Origin: Flavobacterium azizsancarii
Lineage (GTDB): Bacteria; Bacteroidota; Bacteroidia; Flavobacteriales; Flavobacteriaceae
Direction of reading: 5' to 3'
DNA length: 49,061 nucleotides
Assembly: GCF_027980145.1 (NCBI RefSeq)
Contig: NZ_JAMZNK010000044.1
Location: forward strand, 1-49,061
Position numbers and translations under genes: made by a program. Below, in pieces: positions 44,217-49,061 of this stretch. Every line of letters starts with the position of its first letter. The stretch's first letter is position 1. The notes below the pieces were generated by a model. It was given only the letters and a program-made list of their open reading frames with translations. It was not told the DNA's origin and ran no database searches.

Positions 44217-44963
44217 ATGAAAAACGAAGTTAAAATTCATGAAGTTGACCCTTCATTGAATAATAGAAGGAGCTTTCTGAAGCTCAGCGGCTTAACACTA
44301 GTTACTGCAGGTTTGGTTTTTGCTGGCTGCAGCGATAATGACAATGATAACGATATGGAGGACACATCGTTACCAGGAATTAGAAATGGCGTATTTGACT
44401 TAGGCTCTGGTGACTTTGGAGTATTGACTTATGCTTATGCTCTGGAACAACTAGAAGCTGATTTTTATACTAAAGTTGTAAATTCTACAAGCTTTAATAG
44501 CACATTTAATGATATTGAACGTCAGGTATTAACTGATTTATATCATCATGAAGTAATTCACAGAGATTTTTTTAAAGCTGCTTTAACCGGAGCACTTCCT
44601 GATCCCAATTCTCAATTACTCCCTTCTTTAGCCTTTAATTACGGGTCTCTTAATTTTAATAGCCGTAATGATGTTCTTGCAACTGCAAAAGCCCTTGAAG
44701 ACACTGGCGTTGCAGCTTATAATGGTGCCGGAAAACTAATTAAAAGCCCTGATTATTTACTATTAGCCGGAAAAATTGTTTCGGTAGAAGCCAGACACGC
44801 ATCTGCTATTAGAAGTTTGATCAATCCTAATTCTAAGGATTTTGCCGGTGATGATATTGTTAGTGTGTCAACCGGATTGGATGTTGCAAAAGATCCATCT
44901 AAAATTCTGCCAATTGCAGGAGGATTTATTACTACAAAATTTACTGCCAAATATTTACCTTAA
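44217..44963 (+). CDS. Ferritin-like domain lipoprotein
   Basis: A 248-residue exported protein. A Tat-like motif NRRSFLK (16-22) precedes a hydrophobic stretch and lipobox VFAGC (Cys38). The Asp/Asn run right after the Cys (SDNDNDNDN) resembles the flavobacterial lipoprotein export signal for surface display. The rest is a ferritin-like four-helix domain (PF13668 type) with YALEQLEADFY, HHEVIHRDFF, LEDTGVAAY and VSVEARHASAIR supplying Glu/His metal ligands. Function unknown; often stress or stationary-phase linked. It is paired with the next gene. Confidence 0.88.
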   Translation: MKNEVKIHEVDPSLNNRRSFLKLSGLTLVTAGLVFAGCSDNDNDNDMEDTSLPGIRNGVFDLGSGDFGVLTYAYALEQLEADFYTKVVNSTSFNSTFNDIERQVLTDLYHHEVIHRDFFKAALTGALPDPNSQLLPSLAFNYGSLNFNSRNDVLATAKALEDTGVAAYNGAGKLIKSPDYLLLAGKIVSVEARHASAIRSLINPNSKDFAGDDIVSVSTGLDVAKDPSKILPIAGGFITTKFTAKYLP

Positions 44964-44989
44964 TCTTAACTAGCTAAAACTTAGAAATT

Positions 44990-45802
44990 ATGAATATTTT
45001 AAAATTTATAGAAACATTTACTGATGATAGCTTAATGAGAAGCACTGGCTCGAGAAGAGACAGTTTTAATCAGTTTGGAAACATAGGAAAAACACTGGCA
45101 TATGCATCAATCCCATTTGGATTATCAGCTATGGCAAATAAGGCATTCGCAAAAGATATTACTGCAACACCGGCAACACCTATTGGAGCTTTACAATTTG
45201 CATTAACATTAGAATACCTGGAAAACGAATTTTACGCAATGGCATTAGACTCCGGAGTAATCCCGGCATCAGAAAATGGAGGTCGTGATCTAAAAGTTTT
45301 TCAACAAATTGCAGCACACGAATCAAGTCATGTTAAATTTTTGATTGCAGGTTTGGGCGGAACAGCAAGTGCAAACTTTGTACCTAAACCCACTTTTGAC
45401 TTTACTGTAGGCGGCGCATTTGATCCGTTTCACGACTATCCTACCTTCTTAGCATTGGCCCAGGCTTTTGAAGATACAGGTGTAAGAGCTTACAAAGGTC
45501 AGGCAGCAAATTTAATTAGTGCCCCTGATTTATTAACTGCCGCATTACAAATTCATTCTGTAGAAGCACGTCACGCTTCAGAAGTTCGACGTTTACGCGG
45601 ATTAAAAGGATGGATTTCGAATAGTGAAAGAGGCGCAGGAATGCCTGCTGCCACACAAGCTGTTTATGACGGCGAAGGAGTAATAACTCAGGCAGGATTT
45701 AATACCTCGACTGCATTTGGAGCCTCCGCAGGATCAGAAGCTTATGATGAACCACTTACGACACAACAAGTCGTTGATATTGCAAATTTATTTATTGTTT
45801 AA
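44990..45802 (+). CDS. Ferritin-like domain protein, second of a pair
   Basis: A 270-residue paralog of the preceding protein, with the same ferritin-like core (FALTLEYLENEFY, AAHESSHVKF, AFEDTGVRAYKG, HSVEARHASEVRRLRG). The N-terminus has a hydrophobic segment (AYASIPFGLSAMANKAFA) with an AFA signal-peptidase-like end but no lipobox, so it is likely periplasmic while its partner is lipid-anchored. A 26-base gap and shared terminator indicate an operon. Possibly a heteromeric metal-binding complex. Confidence 0.88.
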   Translation: MNILKFIETFTDDSLMRSTGSRRDSFNQFGNIGKTLAYASIPFGLSAMANKAFAKDITATPATPIGALQFALTLEYLENEFYAMALDSGVIPASENGGRDLKVFQQIAAHESSHVKFLIAGLGGTASANFVPKPTFDFTVGGAFDPFHDYPTFLALAQAFEDTGVRAYKGQAANLISAPDLLTAALQIHSVEARHASEVRRLRGLKGWISNSERGAGMPAATQAVYDGEGVITQAGFNTSTAFGASAGSEAYDEPLTTQQVVDIANLFIV

Positions 45803-45824
45803 CAACAAATAATTCTAAATATTG

Positions 45825-45861
45825 AACCACCTTCGCGTTATTGTGAAGGTGGTTTTTTTTT
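45825..45861 (+). terminator. Terminator of the ferritin-like pair
   Basis: AACCACCTTC and GAAGGTGGTT form a 10-bp stem (45825-45854), followed by eight T. Confidence 0.92.
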
Positions 45862-45922
45862 ATTGTTTTAAATATAAAACTGAAACCCTGATTTTCAGCA
45901 GATAAAATATTCTTTTCAGGTA

Positions 45923-45953
45923 TTTGGTTTTAAAATAATTAATTGTACTTTTG
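45923..45953 (+). promoter_or_regulatory. Promoter of rplM-rpsI
   Basis: TTTG (45923-45926), a 19-base spacer, TACTTTTG (45946-45953): an exact match to the Bacteroidota consensus. Expected start near 45958, within CCCC. Confidence 0.85.
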
Positions 45954-45996
45954 CATCCCCTTTATTGGGGATGGAATGTTTAATTAAAATAATATT

Positions 45997-46452
45997 ATGG
46001 ACGCATTAAGCTACAAGACAATTTCAGCAAGCAAAGCCACTGTTACTAAAGAGTGGATTGTTGTAGATGCTGAGGGTCATAACTTAGGTCGTCTTGCTTC
46101 AAAGGTTGCGATGATCTTAAGAGGTAAGTACAAACCAAGTTACACACCACACGTTGACTGTGGAGATAACGTAATTGTTATCAACTCAGAAAAAATTAAC
46201 CTTACAGGTAGAAAAATGGATGACAAAGTTTACGTACGTCATACAGGTTACCCAGGAGGACAAAGAACTTTAACTGCTAAAGTATTGCAATCTAAAAACC
46301 CTGCATTACTAGTAGAAAAAGCTGTAAAAGGAATGTTACCTAAAAATAAATTAGGAGCTGAACTTTTTAGAAATCTAAATGTTGTTGTAGGATCTGAGCA
46401 CAAACAAGGAGCTCAAAAACCTAGAACTGTTAACCTAAACGATCTTAAGTAA
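45997..46452 (+). CDS. rplM: 50S ribosomal protein L13 (uL13)
   Basis: A 151-residue L13, an early-assembly 23S-binding protein. Its start MDALSYKTISASKATVTKEW and the signature GDNVIVINSEKINLTGRKMDDKVYVRHTGYPGG are clear, and the length is normal. It shares one base with the rpsI start (TAATG). It is led by a consensus promoter. Confidence 0.98.
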   Translation: MDALSYKTISASKATVTKEWIVVDAEGHNLGRLASKVAMILRGKYKPSYTPHVDCGDNVIVINSEKINLTGRKMDDKVYVRHTGYPGGQRTLTAKVLQSKNPALLVEKAVKGMLPKNKLGAELFRNLNVVVGSEHKQGAQKPRTVNLNDLK

Positions 46453-46838
46453 TGGGAGTTATTCACAAAATCGGTAGAAGAAAAACCGCTGTTGCACGTG
46501 TATATGTTTCTGAAGGAACAGGAAAAATCACTGTAAACAAAAAAGAATTCGCAACTTACTTTCCAACTGCAACTTTACAATACAAAGTTTTACAACCAAT
46601 GTCTATGACAGAAAATGTAAATAACTTTGATGTAAAAGTAAATGTTTACGGAGGTGGGTCAACTGGTCAGGCAGAAGCTGTAAGAATGGCATTAGCACGC
46701 GTTATGTGTGAAGTAAATGCTGAAAACAGAGCTATCTTAAAACCAGAAGGTTTATTAACAAGAGATCCAAGAATGGTTGAACGTAAGAAATTCGGTCAGA
46801 AGAAAGCTCGTAAGAGATTCCAATTCTCTAAACGTTAA
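46452..46838 (+). CDS. rpsI: 30S ribosomal protein S9 (uS9)
   Basis: A 128-residue S9 with the canonical C-terminal tail KKFGQKKARKRFQFSKR, which reaches the P-site tRNA, and the S9 core YGGGSTGQAEAVRMALAR. The ATG overlaps the rplM stop by one base, indicating coupled translation. Confidence 0.98.
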   Translation: MGVIHKIGRRKTAVARVYVSEGTGKITVNKKEFATYFPTATLQYKVLQPMSMTENVNNFDVKVNVYGGGSTGQAEAVRMALARVMCEVNAENRAILKPEGLLTRDPRMVERKKFGQKKARKRFQFSKR

Positions 46839-46845
46839 TATTACC

Positions 46846-46870
46846 TGTCTTGTTCAATTAGGACAAGACA
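46846..46870 (+). promoter_or_regulatory. Stem-loop after rpsI
   Basis: TGTCTTGTTC pairs with GGACAAGACA (10 bp, one U-G pair) around AATTA. No U run follows, so it is not a typical intrinsic terminator. It could be a processing site or the first stem of the rpsB leader. Confidence 0.5.
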
Positions 46871-46916
46871 TGATCAATTATTTATTGAAATTAAAAAACA
46901 CAGTTGTTGTTGCTCT

Positions 46917-46988
46917 CCTACCGAGGTAGGAAATAGTTTAGCATCTAAATGTATAAAGCCTGGGAAACCGCCATTTATACATTGCTAA
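46917..46988 (+). promoter_or_regulatory. Structured leader upstream of rpsB, candidate S2 autoregulatory element
   Basis: First a small hairpin CCTACC-GA-GGTAGG (46917-46930), then a long one. TTAGC (46938-46942) pairs with GCTAA (46984-46988). A 5-base bulge ATCTA follows on the 5' side only. AATGTATAAA (46948-46957) pairs with TTTATACATT (46974-46983). An apical GG-GAAA-CC caps it. The structure ends 26 bases before the rpsB ATG. Placement is that of a ribosomal-protein leader for the rpsB-tsf operon. Confidence 0.65.
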
Positions 46989-47014
46989 TCAACAGAACGT
47001 AAACTAGTACAAAA

Positions 47015-47824
47015 ATGGCAAACAAAATAGAAGTAAAAGACTTACTAGAAGCAGGTGTTCACTTTGGACACATGACTAGAAAATGGGACCCAAATATGGC
47101 CCCTTACATTTATATGGAGCGTAATGGTATTCACATTATCAATCTATATAAAACTGCAGCGAAAATTGAAGAAGCTAGTGAAGCGATGAAAAAAATCGCT
47201 GCATCAGGTAGAAAAATCTTATTCGTAGCTACAAAAAAACAAGCAAAAGACATCGTTGCTGAAAAAGCAAAAGCTGCAAACATGCCTTACATCACTGAAA
47301 GATGGCCTGGTGGAATGCTAACTAACTTTGTAACTATCAGAAAAGCCGTTAAAAAAATGTCTTCTATTGATAAAATGAAGAAAGATGGTACTTTCATGAC
47401 GTTATCTAAAAAAGAGCGTTTGCAAGTTGATCGTCTACGTGCTAAATTAGAGAAAAACTTAGGTTCAATCGCTGACATGTCTAGACTACCAGCTGCATTG
47501 TTCGTAGTAGATATCAAAGCTGAACATATCGCAATAAAAGAAGCACAAAAATTAAACATTCCAGTTTTCGCAATGGTTGATACGAATTCTGACCCAAGAG
47601 AGGTTGATTACGTTATTCCTGCAAATGATGATGCTTCTAAATCAATTGACAAAATTTTATCTTTAGTGACTGCTGCTGTAATCGAAGGTCTTTCTGACAG
47701 AGGTTCTGACAAGGAAACTGAAGCTGCAACAACAGAAGAAGCTCCGGCTCCTGCTGCTGCTGTAGAAGCTGCTCCTGCTGCACCAGCTGTTGAAGCTGCT
47801 GCTCCTGCTGCAACTGAAGAATAA
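47015..47824 (+). CDS. rpsB: 30S ribosomal protein S2 (uS2)
   Basis: A 269-residue S2 with the conserved start (KDLLEAGVHFGHMTRKWDPNM), TERWPGGMLTNF, and DIKAEHIAIKEA...IPVFAMVDTNSDP. The last 40 residues are an Ala/Glu/Pro-rich tail typical of Bacteroidota S2. It is followed by tsf after 136 bases that hold an inverted TTCCAAA repeat. Confidence 0.98.
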   Translation: MANKIEVKDLLEAGVHFGHMTRKWDPNMAPYIYMERNGIHIINLYKTAAKIEEASEAMKKIAASGRKILFVATKKQAKDIVAEKAKAANMPYITERWPGGMLTNFVTIRKAVKKMSSIDKMKKDGTFMTLSKKERLQVDRLRAKLEKNLGSIADMSRLPAALFVVDIKAEHIAIKEAQKLNIPVFAMVDTNSDPREVDYVIPANDDASKSIDKILSLVTAAVIEGLSDRGSDKETEAATTEEAPAPAAAVEAAPAAPAVEAAAPAATEE

Positions 47825-47825
47825 A

Positions 47826-47933
47826 TCAAATTTAAATTCCAAATTTTAAATTCCAAATTCCAAATACAAATTAAAAACGTTATGTTGATAATTTAATAAA
47901 ATTGGAGTTTGGGATTTAGAAGATGGAATTTTT
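47826..47933. repeat. AAATTCCAAAT-type inverted repeat between rpsB and tsf
   Basis: The left part (47826-47873) repeats the word AAATTCCAAA several times. The right part (47899-47933) carries degenerate complementary words (ATTGGAGTTTGGGATTTAG.., GATGGAATTTTT). Together they can fold into a long imperfect hairpin. This looks like a common intergenic repeat of flavobacterial genomes. Confidence 0.6.
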
Positions 47934-47960
47934 ACTTTTAACATTAAAATTCAAAATATT

Positions 47961-48923
47961 ATGGCAACAATTACTGCTGCAGACGTAAATAAATTAAGAC
48001 AAACTACAGGCGCCGGAATGATGGACTGTAAAAAAGCTTTAGTTGAAGCTGATGGAGATTTCGATAAAGCGATACAAAACCTTAGAGAAAAAGGTCAAAA
48101 AGTTGCTGCTAATCGTTCTGACCGTGAGTCTTCTGAAGGAGCTGCTGTTTCTTTTGTTAATGCTGACAAAACTAAAGGAGCTATCATAACTTTAAACTGC
48201 GAAACAGATTTCGTAGGTAAAAATGAGGCTTTCGTAACTTTAGCTAAAGAATTAGTTGAAAAAGCAATCAACTTTTCTTCTAAAGAAGAATTCTTAGCTT
48301 CAGATTTCAACGGAATTACTGTTGCTGAAAAATTAATCGAGCAAACTGGTGTTATCGGTGAAAAAATCGAAATCGGTGGTTTTGAAATTTTAGAAGGTGC
48401 TTTCGTAGGATCTTATGTTCACGTTAACAAAATTGCTGCATTAACTGCAATTTCTGCACCAATTGCTAATGGTGACGTTTTAACTAAAGATATCTCTATG
48501 CAAGTTGCTTCTATGGGAGCTGATACATTATCTTACAAAGATTTTGACCCAGCTTTCGTTGCTTCTGAGCTTGCAGCTCGTATTGCTGTAATCGAAAAAG
48601 AAAATGAAGAAGCAAAACGTTTAGGAAAAACTTTAAAAAATGTTCCTAAATATATTTCTTTCTCTCAATTAACTGAAGAAGTTTTAAAACAAGCGGAAGA
48701 AGATGCTAAAGCTGAATTAAAAGCTGAAGGTAAACCAGAACAAATTTGGGATAAAATTATTCCAGGAAAAGTTCAACGTTTCATCTCTGACAATACTACT
48801 TTAGATCAGGAGAAAGCTTTATTAGATCAAAACTTCATCAAAGATGACAGTAAAAAAGTAAGTGACCATGTTAAAGGATTCAACGTTGAAATCACAGGTT
48901 TCAAAAGAGTTTCTTTAGGTTAA
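47961..48923 (+). CDS. tsf: Elongation factor Ts
   Basis: A 320-residue EF-Ts, the nucleotide exchange factor of EF-Tu. N-terminal UBA-like domain with VNKLRQTTGAGMMDCKKALVEADGD, the core TDFVGKNEAF that contacts EF-Tu, and the C-terminal module ending GFKRVSLG. It is longer than E. coli EF-Ts, as is usual in Bacteroidota. It is cotranscribed with rpsB. Confidence 0.98.
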   Translation: MATITAADVNKLRQTTGAGMMDCKKALVEADGDFDKAIQNLREKGQKVAANRSDRESSEGAAVSFVNADKTKGAIITLNCETDFVGKNEAFVTLAKELVEKAINFSSKEEFLASDFNGITVAEKLIEQTGVIGEKIEIGGFEILEGAFVGSYVHVNKIAALTAISAPIANGDVLTKDISMQVASMGADTLSYKDFDPAFVASELAARIAVIEKENEEAKRLGKTLKNVPKYISFSQLTEEVLKQAEEDAKAELKAEGKPEQIWDKIIPGKVQRFISDNTTLDQEKALLDQNFIKDDSKKVSDHVKGFNVEITGFKRVSLG

Positions 48924-49012
48924 TATATTATTTCAATTAAAAAGCCCGAATATTTATTTGAGGGCACTGAAAAACATCCCTTATTTTTGATCAGGTTTAT
49001 TTTTTAGACAAT

Positions 49013-49060
49013 AAAAAACGCTTATAACAGGATTTAAAAATATCCGTTATAAGCGTTTTT
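49013..49060. terminator. Strong bidirectional hairpin downstream of tsf
   Basis: AAAAACGCTTATAAC-a-GGAT pairs with ATCC-GTTATAAGCGTTTTT, with A and T runs. It ends the tsf operon or a convergent gene beyond the window. A weaker GCCC...GGGC hairpin near 48945-48965 precedes it. Confidence 0.88.
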
Positions 49061-49061
49061 C

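Noticed and set aside
45954..45973. CATCCCC...GGGGATG hairpin as an L13 leader
   Set aside because: The 5' arm overlaps the predicted transcription start (about 45957-45960), so the transcript would probably lack part of the stem. More likely initial-transcribed sequence of a strong promoter.
47608..47856. Minus-strand Ala/Ser-rich ORF in rpsB
   Set aside because: It is the antisense of the Ala/Glu-rich C-terminal tail of S2.
1..49061. Insertion sequences, prophage or integrase-bearing islands
   Set aside because: No transposase, integrase, phage or conjugation protein was found in any frame. The tRNA-Gln copies show no adjacent att-type repeat beyond the tandem duplication itself.

Overview
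The window comes from a low-GC member of the Bacteroidota, almost certainly Flavobacterium or a close relative. Four things support this: an alternative complex III-aa3 oxidase operon in the flavobacterial order; promoters of the Bacteroidota type (TTTG/TTG, 17-21 bases, TAnnTTTG) before many genes; a giant secreted Ig-like/Gly-rich protein of the kind exported by type IX secretion; and proteins (QueG, RuvB, TMEM260-like GT117, IF2 and NusA versions) that read as flavobacterial. Identifications come from sequence reading and memory of families; no database search was run.

Layout. 1-3522 (-): 5' part of a giant cell-surface protein, cut off by the window edge and containing a G8 tract. 4020-7324 (-): operon ruvB, cytochrome P450, queG. 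7628-19002 (-): eight-gene respiratory operon actABCDEF-ctaCD with one strong promoter (about 19.1 kb) and one terminator (about 7.6 kb). 19222-20409: SPOR-domain protein (+) and an internally deleted class A acid phosphatase (-), followed by a 625-base gene-free stretch. 21035-25691 (-): rimP-nusA-infB, preceded by a terminator-like leader hairpin. 25865-29164 (+): universal stress protein, aldehyde dehydrogenase and AraC regulator. 29250-29486 (-): two identical tRNA-Gln(UUG) genes created by a 166-base tandem duplication. 29733-33742 (+): TMEM260-type glycosyltransferase and polysaccharide deacetylase. 33771-35383 (-): cysteine-less thioredoxin-fold protein and a membrane metallophosphoesterase. 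35561-39073 (-): two-component system flanked by five paralogous small, Lys-rich exported proteins. 39388-42920 (+): polA and two small membrane proteins. 42995-44020 (-): LacI-family regulator. 44217-45802 (+): two ferritin-like proteins. 45997-48923 (+): rplM-rpsI-rpsB-tsf with a structured leader before rpsB.

The most interesting locus is 35.5-39.2 kb. A four-gene tandem array and a separate fifth copy of a small Ala/Lys-rich secreted protein flank an OmpR/PhoB-type regulator and its histidine kinase. Both small-protein promoters carry the same 7-4-7 direct repeat (ATGAAGA-N4-ATGAAGA, 11-base period) exactly 10 bases from the TAnnTTTG element. That is the geometry of an OmpR/PhoB-family operator, so the sequence itself predicts regulator, operator and targets. 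The protein type resembles enterobacterial Asr (acid-shock RNA protein), which suggests an envelope-stress module. Other items worth checking are the rimP leader hairpin, the long rpsB leader, tandem operator-like repeats before the aldehyde dehydrogenase, the gutted phosphatase, a six-heme ActA, and the thioredoxin-fold protein with NESS in place of CGPC.
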